Origin: Winogradskyella sp.
Lineage (GTDB): Bacteria > Bacteroidota > Bacteroidia > Flavobacteriales > Flavobacteriaceae
NCBI GenBank assembly: GCA_013003655.1
Contig: JABDIQ010000173.1
Span: 1 to 33,152 of the forward strand
Reading direction: 5' to 3'
Length of the DNA stretch: 33,152 nt
A model generated the notes under the pieces. That model saw nothing but the letters and a program-made list of their open reading frames with translations. It was not told the origin of the DNA and ran no database searches. The translations under genes and the position numbers were made by a program. Shown piece by piece: positions 1 through 8,707 of the stretch; within the stretch, counting starts at the first letter, position 1, and every line of letters starts with the position of its first letter.

Positions 1-143
1 GCATCTTTTAAGGCACGCATACCTTTACCCAAGCCTCTAGCGATCTCAGGAATCTTATCAGAGCCAAAAACCATCACTACAATAAATAAGATGAAAATGA
101 TCTCTGTGCCGCCAATAAATAATAAGGGAACCAATGCATTCAT
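1..143 (-). CDS. tatA: Sec-independent translocase TatA/TatB-like protein (N-terminal part, truncated by window edge)
   Basis: Reverse-strand ATG at 143; translation MNALVPLLFIGGTEIIFILFIVVMVFGSDKIPEIARGLGKGMRALKDA. One TM segment followed by FGSDKIPEIARGLGKG amphipathic helix, typical of TatA. Not in the ORF track because it runs off the edge. Confidence 0.88.
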   Translation of the reverse strand, partial: MNALVPLLFIGGTEIIFILFIVVMVFGSDKIPEIARGLGKGMRALKD

Positions 144-147
144 AGCA

Positions 148-155
148 CAAATATA
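148..155 (-). promoter_or_regulatory. Putative Bacteroidota -7 promoter element TATATTTG for tatA
   Basis: Reverse complement of caaatata matches TAnnTTTG; only 4 nt before the tatA ATG. Confidence 0.45.
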
Positions 156-176
156 ATGTGAAGTTTTTGGATAAAT

Positions 177-205
177 AAAAACCGACTCGTTAAAGTCGGT
201 TTTTT
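177..205. terminator. Intrinsic terminator (aaaaACCGACTcgttaaAGTCGGTtttttt)
   Basis: Stem ACCGACT/AGTCGGT flanked by A-tract and T-tract, just after the M1 peptidase stop (minus strand) and upstream of tatA. Confidence 0.85.
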
Positions 206-210
206 AATTA

Positions 211-2517
211 TTAATCTTTCACGCGATCTTTAAATTCGTTAAATCGACTTTCTTGAACTTCTTTTGGCCAAGCGTTGTTAGACACATCGACATCGGCAGT
301 CTCCAAATCTGGATCAACCGTGATAGCAACTATCTCTTTATCGCTGCCAATGGCTTTACTTACCTCATTATCATTAAGGCGCCATATTTGAGCAGGATAG
401 GTTACACGTTCTTTAGAACCATCGGCATAGGTATATTCTGCAATAATTGGCATTACTAAACCGCCTGGTTTTTCAAACGTTACATTGTAAAAGTATTTTG
501 GTGCTTTTAACTTCTGACGTTCTTCTGGCGTGAAGTTATCCATAAGGTACTCATTAAGCGTCTGCGAATTTTCAGTAACGGACTTACCTTTCATATTAGC
601 ATCAAAGTCTTCACTTCCTTCTTCTACAAAATACACTAAAGGCGGCAGATCGCTAACAGAGCGTCCTTGCTCTTCTAATGCTTTAACCATTTCTTTTGTT
701 GGCTCATTAGAAACGTAAAATTTGCTCACGCCTTTTACACCTATATCTACATAATCTGTAGTATAGAACCAACCTCTCCAAAACCAATCCAGATCAAAAG
801 CTGAAGCGTCTTCCATAGTACGGAAAAAATCTTCTGGTGTTGGGTGTTTAAACATCCAACGGTTTGCATATTCTCTAAAGGCATAATCAAACAACTCACG
901 TCCCATAACTGTTTCTCTCAATATATTAAGGGCAGTACCAGGCTTTCCGTAAGCATTATTACCAAATTGATACGTATTAAGTCCTTTAGTCATAATTGGT
1001 GCAATATAATCTTGGTCTCCACCCATGTAACGCACAATATTCTTAGCTGGTCCTCGTCTAGATGGATACTCTGTCATGCCAGGAGATAATGCTGCTGGAT
1101 ACCACTCTGCAAAATCTTGTTCTGCAACATATTGTACAAACGTATTTAAACCTTCATCCATCCATGTCCATTGACGCTCATCACTGTTAACGATCATTGG
1201 AAAAAAGTTGTGGCCAACCTCATGAATGATAACACTCATCATTCCAAATTTAGTTCGGTCACTATAAGTACCATCTTCGTTAGGACGTCCGTAATTCCAA
1301 CAGATCATTGGGTACTCCATACCTTGTCTTTGCGCATGTACGGAAATCGCTTTGTGATATGGATAATCAAAGGTCATACGAGAATACGATTTTAAGGTAC
1401 TCGCTACAGCCTTTGTTGACCACTCCTCCCAAAGTGGGTTTCCTTCTTTTGCATATAATGACACAGCCATAACATCTTTGTTCCCAATTTTTACGGCCAT
1501 CATATCCCAGATATATTTTCTTGATGTTGCAAAACCATAGTCTCTTACATTTTCTGCATAAAATTTCCAGGTCTTTTTATCCTTTGAAAAATTCTTTTCA
1601 GCAGCTTCGGCTTCTTCTTGAGTTACAATAAGCACTGGCTTATCATACGATTTTTTAGCCTGCTCATAACGCTTCATCATAGTCTTGGTAAAAACGTCTT
1701 TTCTGTTGGTAAGCTTACCTGTAGCATCAAGTATGTGGTCTGCAGGTACGGTAATATTTACTTCAAAATTTCCGAAAGGCAACGCAAACTCATCGCGTCC
1801 CCAGAACTGTGAGTTCTGCCAACCTTCAACATCATTATACACAGCCATACGTGGATAGAACTGTGCTATAACATAGGCTCTATTGCCATCTTTTGGGAAG
1901 TATTCGTATCCAGAACGACCACCATCATTGACGTGATCATTGATGTTATACCACCACTTAATAGAAAAAGAAAACTTATCTCCTGTTCCCATAGCTTTAG
2001 GTAACTCTACACGCATCATGGTTCTATTGATCATATGAGGTAATGGTTTACCATCTACATCGGTTACAGCTTCAATATTGAAACCACCATCAAATGGTTC
2101 TTCCATATACTTATTTACAAACCCACTTGGTCTGTCTACCTGTTGTGCACCGTCATCTGATATCAGTGGTGTTTTTGAATCTTTAGCACGCACGTTCTGA
2201 TCTAATTGCACCCACAGATATTTTAAGGTCTCTGGTGAATTATTGGTGTACGTTATGGTTTCATTTCCATAAAGTCTTGCATTGACATCATCAATTTCAA
2301 TATCCATTTTGTAATCGGCCTGTTGCTGGTAGTAGGCAGGTCCAGGCGCTCCTGATGCTGCTCTAAACATGTTAGGCGTTGAAAACTCATCATATAACTG
2401 CTTGAATTTGTTTTGATTGGTATGGCCTTGTTGCCTAGGTTCTTTTTCCTGATCTTGAGCAAATGCTGATGCAGATACAAAGCATAACGCTAAGACCATC
2501 AATGATAATTTTTTCAT
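211..2517 (-). CDS. M1 family metallopeptidase, secreted
   Basis: 768 aa; signal peptide MKKLSLMVLALCFVSASAFAQ; zinc motif HEVGHNFF...WMDEGLNTFVQY (HExxH-x18-E) of gluzincin M1 peptidases. Confidence 0.9.
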   Translation of the reverse strand: MKKLSLMVLALCFVSASAFAQDQEKEPRQQGHTNQNKFKQLYDEFSTPNMFRAASGAPGPAYYQQQADYKMDIEIDDVNARLYGNETITYTNNSPETLKYLWVQLDQNVRAKDSKTPLISDDGAQQVDRPSGFVNKYMEEPFDGGFNIEAVTDVDGKPLPHMINRTMMRVELPKAMGTGDKFSFSIKWWYNINDHVNDGGRSGYEYFPKDGNRAYVIAQFYPRMAVYNDVEGWQNSQFWGRDEFALPFGNFEVNITVPADHILDATGKLTNRKDVFTKTMMKRYEQAKKSYDKPVLIVTQEEAEAAEKNFSKDKKTWKFYAENVRDYGFATSRKYIWDMMAVKIGNKDVMAVSLYAKEGNPLWEEWSTKAVASTLKSYSRMTFDYPYHKAISVHAQRQGMEYPMICWNYGRPNEDGTYSDRTKFGMMSVIIHEVGHNFFPMIVNSDERQWTWMDEGLNTFVQYVAEQDFAEWYPAALSPGMTEYPSRRGPAKNIVRYMGGDQDYIAPIMTKGLNTYQFGNNAYGKPGTALNILRETVMGRELFDYAFREYANRWMFKHPTPEDFFRTMEDASAFDLDWFWRGWFYTTDYVDIGVKGVSKFYVSNEPTKEMVKALEEQGRSVSDLPPLVYFVEEGSEDFDANMKGKSVTENSQTLNEYLMDNFTPEERQKLKAPKYFYNVTFEKPGGLVMPIIAEYTYADGSKERVTYPAQIWRLNDNEVSKAIGSDKEIVAITVDPDLETADVDVSNNAWPKEVQESRFNEFKDRVKD

Positions 2518-2615
2518 GAAGAATAGTTTGAAATGTCTAAATAGTTTTATTGTGATTGATTTAGATAACGATCTAAAAAACGTTGCCTAAAGTAGAAAAA
2601 ATAAGGCTTACATCG

Positions 2616-3128
2616 TCATTTTTTATTAAAGTTTAACACGCCTTTTTCTGAGCCATTGCGTAGTATAAAACTTTTATGCTTTTGATTTATATAGGTTCTT
2701 ACAATATTTTCTTGATCTTTATATATATCTAAGAGCACCTTATTCTCAATACTAAAGGACGATATCTGGTCTATATTGGAAATTTCTAAATAGCAATAGG
2801 CAATATCGTTTTCGTACTCTTTACCAATAAATTCAATTGGTACAGCTTCACCGTTTATGGTTATTTTAATTTTTGTATTAAGATATCTTTTGATGTAATC
2901 GTTAATCTTCGGATCCTCATTTTGAAGCGCCAAGGTTAAGGAAGTATCGTAACGCTGACGTAATACATTCTCTAGATCGTCAATAAATATTTGACTAATG
3001 ATTTGAACAGATTGTTCTTTCTTTACGTACTCTACTTTAGTGACACTAACATAATATTCGTGTAACTTTGCGTCAGCCACAGAAAAAATTGTGGTGATAC
3101 TTAGGGCCAGTGTAATAATTAATTTCAT
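2616..3128 (-). CDS. DUF6702-like small exported protein
   Basis: 170 aa, signal peptide, HEYYVSVTKVEYVKKEQSVQIISQIFIDDLENVLRQRYD pattern recognised from the DUF6702 family next to M1 peptidases in Flavobacteriia. Confidence 0.7.
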   Translation of the reverse strand: MKLIITLALSITTIFSVADAKLHEYYVSVTKVEYVKKEQSVQIISQIFIDDLENVLRQRYDTSLTLALQNEDPKINDYIKRYLNTKIKITINGEAVPIEFIGKEYENDIAYCYLEISNIDQISSFSIENKVLLDIYKDQENIVRTYINQKHKSFILRNGSEKGVLNFNKK

Positions 3129-3153
3129 GATTTATGTTAGTCAATAATTACGC

Positions 3154-3161
3154 CAAAGTTA
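3154..3161 (-). promoter_or_regulatory. Putative -7 promoter element TAACTTTG upstream of the DUF6702-like gene
   Basis: Reverse complement of caaagtta; overlaps the stop codon of the upstream gene. Confidence 0.3.
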
Positions 3162-3968
3162 ATCCTCAGCACCAATTTTGAGGTTGTTTTTATAAATTTT
3201 TAACTTGGCTTTTATAAATTCTAGGATCTTAATAGAATTGTTTTCTTTACATAAGGCTGTAATCCTGAAATCATCTTCACAAAATTGAAAAAATTCATTG
3301 TGATGCTTCTCATCTAAACTATTAGACTCAAAAATGTCGTCACCATATTCTGCTTTGTAATAATTAATACATTCTTGGTTATCCTCTAAACGCACATTAC
3401 GCTTCAGTTTTTTTGTCCTTCCACTAATTAAATTAAGAAGCTTATGCAAATTAACACCTGCTCCTCCACCAAAAGGGCCTCCATTTATTGAAAATGTTTT
3501 TCCGGCATCAGCATCAAAAAGTCGTCTTTCAGTTTGGGTTAAAGGAGTTCCTGTAAATCCAGGAATACCCAGATCGTAAAAATCAATATCGGTCTCAGCA
3601 TCTGAATTCTCAACATCAGAGGATAAACTGCCTGTTAGAATTTCACCCACTATAACTTCTTGCAATACCGTTACTTTCTCTTCTAGTTCTACTTCAAGAT
3701 AGCGGTCGTCAATCATTTGTTTAGATACTACGACTTGTTTTAATTGATATTTTAAGCCAGAAATGACTAACGTATCAACCAGTCTTGCTAAAATGGTGAA
3801 GCTTCCATCTTCTTGGGTTATGGCATATTTTAAGGCCGACTTGTTAAGTATATGGATGCCTTCAAGATCTTCTGATGCAATGATCTGTCCCTCTATAAGC
3901 GTTTGTCCTGAACACAAACCAGAGACTAAAATAGCCAAAGCTAGTAGCGTATATTTGATTTTAATCAA
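3159..3968 (-). CDS. Carboxypeptidase-like regulatory domain-containing exported protein (paralog 1)
   Basis: 269 aa; signal peptide; beta-sandwich pattern LIEGQIIASEDLEGIHILNKSALKYAITQEDGSFTILARLVDTLVISGLKY typical of CarboxypepD_reg-like domains. Confidence 0.72.
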   Translation of the reverse strand: MIKIKYTLLALAILVSGLCSGQTLIEGQIIASEDLEGIHILNKSALKYAITQEDGSFTILARLVDTLVISGLKYQLKQVVVSKQMIDDRYLEVELEEKVTVLQEVIVGEILTGSLSSDVENSDAETDIDFYDLGIPGFTGTPLTQTERRLFDADAGKTFSINGGPFGGGAGVNLHKLLNLISGRTKKLKRNVRLEDNQECINYYKAEYGDDIFESNSLDEKHHNEFFQFCEDDFRITALCKENNSIKILEFIKAKLKIYKNNLKIGAED

Positions 3969-3972
3969 ACGA

Positions 3973-4758
3973 TCAATTTAAAAAGTCCTGGCTAAGTTTT
4001 TTTATGTATTCGAGAAATAAGAGCTCATTTTCTACCTTTAACAGATTAGAATCTATAGCAATCTTCTCAATATAAGTAATGAATTCATCGATGCGGTCTC
4101 TAGGAATATTAAAATGACGATTTAGATAATCAGCATCGTAGTTGTTATTCAATTTACCAATAGGTATAAGCTCTACACTATTTGCTTTGGGTGATTCGTC
4201 AACAAAAGGTCTGGCAATGAGTTTTACTACGTTTATGACATTTAGGCCATAGCGCATGCTAGGCAATTGATCGTCCACACTTGGATTATTTATGGCCGAT
4301 TTATAGTCTGCCGAGAACTGAAAATTTTCGTCGTGTTCTAATCCGTAGAAAACAGCATCCATATTAACATTGAATGTCCGCACCGATTCTACATCCGCCG
4401 ATAAATTTCCTGTGAGGCCATAAGGCAAAATTATAACTTCATCTAACTTTTTTACTTCTTCAACAAGCACCACAGTGAGTTGTTTAGACACCAAAATATC
4501 TTCGGTGATCGTGACCTGAAAATGCTTGAACTGCAAGGCACCAAAATCAACAATATCGTTCAAGGCTACCTTAATTTTAAACTGTCCTAACGCATCAGTG
4601 ACTGTTCCCTTATTTGAGGAGGTATTATAAACCGTGATCCCTTCTTTATCTTCAGAATCTACTATAACCTTACCTTCAATTTCTACTCTATTAATGTCCT
4701 GAGCAAATGAAAAAGTAATTGAAAATAGAACTAAAATGATACTAAGGTGTTTGGTCAT
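3973..4758 (-). CDS. Carboxypeptidase-like regulatory domain-containing exported protein (paralog 2)
   Basis: 261 aa; signal peptide; VEIEGKVIVDSEDKEGITVYNTSSNKGTVTDALGQFKIKVALNDIVDFGALQFKH; shares architecture and the G(N/S)LS(A/S)DVE(S/N) motif with the adjacent gene. Confidence 0.72.
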   Translation of the reverse strand: MTKHLSIILVLFSITFSFAQDINRVEIEGKVIVDSEDKEGITVYNTSSNKGTVTDALGQFKIKVALNDIVDFGALQFKHFQVTITEDILVSKQLTVVLVEEVKKLDEVIILPYGLTGNLSADVESVRTFNVNMDAVFYGLEHDENFQFSADYKSAINNPSVDDQLPSMRYGLNVINVVKLIARPFVDESPKANSVELIPIGKLNNNYDADYLNRHFNIPRDRIDEFITYIEKIAIDSNLLKVENELLFLEYIKKLSQDFLN

Positions 4759-4874
4759 AGCTGTGGTTTTTTATTGAGAACTATAAAGTTCGGACATACG
4801 TCTCGAAAAACATAAGAAGAGTACTGTAAAATTTTGTTAAACTCAACTTATACTTAAATTTACAAAAAAAGATA

Positions 4875-5582
4875 TTGAAAAATTTAATTCTTGCCAGTAC
4901 CTCCACTATTTATGGCTCTAGCCACTTAGAATATCTCCTTGATAGCTTACAAATACATTTTAAAGGCGTAAATGAGATTTTATTTATACCATTTGCCAGA
5001 CCTGGAGGCATCACACATGATGCTTATACCGCTAAAGTAGCAGAAAGTTTTAAGCCGTTGGACATATCGGTTAATGGTCTTCATGAACATAACGATAAGT
5101 CAAAGGCCATAGAACATGCCCAGGCTATTTTTACAGGAGGTGGTAACACCTTTGTATTATTAAAAATGTTGTATCACTACAATCTGTTACATACCCTAAG
5201 GACTGTTTTACAAGGTGGAACGCCTTATTTGGGCACAAGTGCTGGAAGTAATATTTGTGGTCTCTCTATTAATACCACTAATGACATGCCTATTGTACAC
5301 CCGCCAAGTTTTAAAGCGTTGGGACTGGTTCCGTTTAACATTAATCCGCATTATTTAGATCCCGAATCTAATAGCACGCATATGGGCGAAACCAGAGCGA
5401 TGAGAATTAAAGAATACCATGCCTATAATTCCCCTCCAGTTGTTGGATTGCGTGAAGGTAGCTGGCTGCACATTAAACATGATCATATTGTACTTAAAGG
5501 TGAACCAACTGCGCGTATTTTCGAAATAAATAAATCTCCCTACGAATTAAAAAGTAATAGTGATCTGTCAGTATTACATTGA
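4875..5582 (+). CDS. pepE: Dipeptidase PepE (peptidase family S51)
   Basis: 235 aa; AIFTGGGNTFVLL and GTPYLGTSAGSNICG motifs, S51 nucleophile Ser in GTSAGSN. Confidence 0.88.
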   Translation: MKNLILASTSTIYGSSHLEYLLDSLQIHFKGVNEILFIPFARPGGITHDAYTAKVAESFKPLDISVNGLHEHNDKSKAIEHAQAIFTGGGNTFVLLKMLYHYNLLHTLRTVLQGGTPYLGTSAGSNICGLSINTTNDMPIVHPPSFKALGLVPFNINPHYLDPESNSTHMGETRAMRIKEYHAYNSPPVVGLREGSWLHIKHDHIVLKGEPTARIFEINKSPYELKSNSDLSVLH

Positions 5583-5682
5583 AATTACCTAATCAATCCT
5601 GACTAAAAATCCAATTGAGGCATGACTTTTAATTAATAATTGTGTCAAACTTTTGTAAATTGAACACATTAAGATATTACAG

Positions 5683-6450
5683 ATGAGAAGAGGTAATTTT
5701 AAAGTAAGATTGTTAATTGGTCTAGCAATTGTTGCATTTGCATTTTTAAGACGTTGTAGTCAACAAGAAACAAATCCGTATACAGGACGTACGCAAGCCA
5801 TTTCGTTATCACCAGAGCAAGAGATTGCCATTGGTTTACAAAGTGCACCACAAATGGCGCAACAGCATGGTGGTTTACATCCAGATAGTCGTTATCAAGC
5901 CTTAGTAGATAATGTTGGACAACAATTAGTAAACAATAGTATTGCTAAACAAACACCTTATAAATACGATTTTCATTTACTAGCAGATGACCGTACCATC
6001 AATGCGTTTGCACTACCAGGTGGCCAAATATTTATCACCTATGCATTGTTTGCAAAACTTGAAAACGAAGATCAATTGGCAGGCGTTTTGGGTCATGAAA
6101 TTGGTCATGTGTTGGGGAAACATTCTAACGAACGTATCACAGATTCAAAATATTGGCAAACCCTCATTATGGGTGCCGCCGCCATAGACATGGCTACCGT
6201 AGCGCAACAGATCGGTCAAGGAACCTTACTTAAAAATGGTAGAGAGGATGAGTTAGAAAGTGATGAATTGGGTGTCTTGTTTATGATCAAAGCAGGCTAT
6301 AATCCTGAAGAAATGATTGGCGTTATGAAAATTCTTAAAAATGCTGCCGGACCGAATCGTGTTCCTGAGTTTCAGAGTACGCATCCAGATCCTGAAAATA
6401 GAATTCAAAAAATTAGAGAAGCGATTAACAAATACAAAAAAGCGTCCTGA
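5683..6450 (+). CDS. M48 family metalloprotease
   Basis: 255 aa; N-terminal hydrophobic segment; HEIGHVLGKHSNERI (HExxH) and later ELESDELGVLFMIKAGYNPEEM, M48 signature; THPDPENRI C-term motif. Confidence 0.9.
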   Translation: MRRGNFKVRLLIGLAIVAFAFLRRCSQQETNPYTGRTQAISLSPEQEIAIGLQSAPQMAQQHGGLHPDSRYQALVDNVGQQLVNNSIAKQTPYKYDFHLLADDRTINAFALPGGQIFITYALFAKLENEDQLAGVLGHEIGHVLGKHSNERITDSKYWQTLIMGAAAIDMATVAQQIGQGTLLKNGREDELESDELGVLFMIKAGYNPEEMIGVMKILKNAAGPNRVPEFQSTHPDPENRIQKIREAINKYKKAS

Positions 6451-6466
6451 TACAGAACGCTTTTTT
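6436..6466 (+). terminator. Intrinsic terminator after the M48 protease gene
   Basis: aaaaaagcgt...gaacgctttttt hairpin with T-tract; the 5' arm lies within the last codons of the ORF. Confidence 0.75.
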
Positions 6467-6702
6467 AACTAACTAACTCAAATAATTCTTTTAAGAATAT
6501 TCTAAAGTCTTTAAACGACTTCTATATAAATAGACGTAAAAAAATTGATTTTGTTACCTCGATATGTAAATTATAACAATTATTTAAGATTTTGGAAACA
6601 TGGCAATTACAACTATAAAGCCATTATTTTTCTTACAAGACCCTCAATAGCAAATGTTTATTAATTATAATGTTACTTAAAAGGTTATCCTATTACAAAT
6701 AG

Positions 6703-6710
6703 TATCTTTG
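6703..6710 (+). promoter_or_regulatory. Putative -7 promoter element TATCTTTG for gpmI
   Basis: TAnnTTTG match, 19 nt before the ATG at 6730. Confidence 0.5.
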
Positions 6711-6729
6711 TGTGTAATAAAAATAAACC

Positions 6730-8247
6730 ATGACAAAAAAAGTAATATTGATGATACTAGATGGCTGGGGCAAATCTCCAGACCCTAAGGTATCTGCCAT
6801 TGAGCATGCTAAAACACCATTTATTGATTCTCTATATAACGATTATCCAAACGCTAATCTAAGAACAGACGGACTTAGCGTAGGCTTACCAGAAGGACAA
6901 ATGGGAAATAGTGAGGTAGGACATATGAATTTGGGTGCTGGCCGCATTGTGTATCAAGATCTTGTAAAATTAAATCTAGCCATTACTGAAAACACACTCA
7001 AAGATGAGCCCGTTTTAAAAGAAGCATTTTCCCATGCTAAAGAACTCAATAAAGATGTTCATTTTCTTGGATTACTTAGTGATGGCGGCGTGCATTCTCA
7101 TGTTAATCATTTATATGGTCTGCTAGATGCCGCTGATAATTATGGATTACAAAATGTTTTTATACATGCGTTTACAGATGGTAGAGATGTAGACCCTAAA
7201 TCTGGTCACGGTTTTATTTCAGATCTACAAAACAAATTAAAATCCACAAACGCCAAGCTCGCAACGATAACAGGAAGGTATTATGCCATGGATAGAGATA
7301 AACGTTGGGAGCGTATAAAATTGGCGTATGACGCCTTGGTCAATGGTAATGGCAATAAAACTCAAGACCCATTAGAGGCCATAACAGCAAGTTACAATAA
7401 CGGTGTTACCGATGAATTTATTAAACCAATCGTTGTAGCAAACGAATCAAACCAACCAGTAGCCACTATAAAAGATGGTGATGTTGTAATCTTCTTTAAT
7501 TTTAGAACCGATAGAGGACGACAATTAACCGAGGCGCTTTCACAAACTGATTTTCATGAGCAAAATATGCACAAATTACAACTGCATTACGTGACTATGA
7601 CCAGTTACGATGACAGTTATAAAAACATCAATGTAGTTTTTAGAAAAGATAACCTTAAAGACACCTTAGGTGAAATATTAGAGAGACACCACAAAAAACA
7701 AATTCGCATTGCGGAAACTGAGAAATATCCTCATGTTACCTTCTTTTTCTCGGGTGGAAGAGAAACGCCCTTTGAAGGCGAGAGTCGTATTTTAAGGAAC
7801 TCACCTAAGGTGGCCACTTACGATCTTAAACCCGAAATGAGTGCGTACGAATTGAGAGATGCCTTAATCCCAGAACTAGAAAAAGAGGAAGTTGATTTTG
7901 TTTGCTTGAATTTTGCCAATGGTGATATGGTTGGTCATACAGGTGTCATGGAAGCGGCAATAAAGGCTTGTGAAGCTGTTGATGCTTGTGTTAAGGACGT
8001 CGTTAAGACTGCTTTAGAACATAATTACACAACCATTCTTATTGCCGATCATGGTAATTGTGACACTATGGTAAATCCAGATGGTTCACCACATACTGCC
8101 CATACCACAAATCCAGTACCTATTATCGTAATAGATAAAGATATAAAACGTGTAAAAGATGGTATTTTAGGTGACATTGCACCAACAATATTAGACATGA
8201 TGGGCATAGAAAAACCAGAAGCCATGACCCGAGAAACACTAATCTAA
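6730..8247 (+). CDS. gpmI: 2,3-bisphosphoglycerate-independent phosphoglycerate mutase
   Basis: 505 aa; ILMILDGWGKS, MGNSEVGHMNLGAGRIVYQDL, FTDGRDVDPKSG, ADHGNCDTM, HTAHTTNPVP motifs. Confidence 0.97.
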   Translation: MTKKVILMILDGWGKSPDPKVSAIEHAKTPFIDSLYNDYPNANLRTDGLSVGLPEGQMGNSEVGHMNLGAGRIVYQDLVKLNLAITENTLKDEPVLKEAFSHAKELNKDVHFLGLLSDGGVHSHVNHLYGLLDAADNYGLQNVFIHAFTDGRDVDPKSGHGFISDLQNKLKSTNAKLATITGRYYAMDRDKRWERIKLAYDALVNGNGNKTQDPLEAITASYNNGVTDEFIKPIVVANESNQPVATIKDGDVVIFFNFRTDRGRQLTEALSQTDFHEQNMHKLQLHYVTMTSYDDSYKNINVVFRKDNLKDTLGEILERHHKKQIRIAETEKYPHVTFFFSGGRETPFEGESRILRNSPKVATYDLKPEMSAYELRDALIPELEKEEVDFVCLNFANGDMVGHTGVMEAAIKACEAVDACVKDVVKTALEHNYTTILIADHGNCDTMVNPDGSPHTAHTTNPVPIIVIDKDIKRVKDGILGDIAPTILDMMGIEKPEAMTRETLI

Positions 8248-8262
8248 ACGCTAAATTTATTG

Positions 8263-8270
8263 TATTTTTG
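8263..8270 (+). promoter_or_regulatory. Putative -7 promoter element TATTTTTG for the HAD phosphatase
   Basis: TAnnTTTG match, 20 nt before the ATG at 8291. Confidence 0.4.
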
Positions 8271-8290
8271 CATCTAAATCTTCACAACCT

Positions 8291-8701
8291 ATGAATTTTC
8301 AAGATAAACTTATTATTGCTGTTGATTTTGACGGTACCATAGTAGAAGACGCCTATCCTAAAATTGGTAAACCAAGAATTTTTGCCTTCGAAACATTGAA
8401 GCGACTGCAAGAAGATGGTCACCGCTTAATCCTTTGGACCTATAGATGTGGTGTTAGACTCGATGAAGCCGTAGCGTTCTGCAAAGAAAATGGTATAGAT
8501 TTCTACGCTGTAAATGCAAGTTTTCCTGAAGAAAAGTTTGATTATTCACGAAGTCGAAAAATCCATGCAGATCTGTTTATCGACGATCGTAATATTGGAG
8601 GTGTTCTTGGCTGGGGTGAGATCTATCAGATCATTACCAACGAAGTACCAGATATGAGTATGGCCAATAAGAAAAAAGGATTTTTTGGTTTGTTTAAATA
8701 A
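8291..8701 (+). CDS. BT0820-like HAD-type phosphatase
   Basis: 136 aa; IIAVDFDGTIVEDAYPKIG motif I, LILWTYR motif II, LFIDDRNIGG motif III/IV. Confidence 0.82.
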   Translation: MNFQDKLIIAVDFDGTIVEDAYPKIGKPRIFAFETLKRLQEDGHRLILWTYRCGVRLDEAVAFCKENGIDFYAVNASFPEEKFDYSRSRKIHADLFIDDRNIGGVLGWGEIYQIITNEVPDMSMANKKKGFFGLFK

Positions 8702-8707
8702 GCGTAC

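Noticed and set aside
253-1812. Several 60-80 aa plus-strand ORFs (253-459, 530-718, 844-1089, 1171-1395, 1618-1812) opposite the M1 peptidase
   Set aside because: They lie wholly antisense to a well-supported gene, with no recognisable family and no promoter or hairpin support; treated as chance ORFs. The same applies to other short antisense ORFs in the track (e.g. 8856-9119, 14363-14698, 17235-17450, 31213-31551, 31723-32136).
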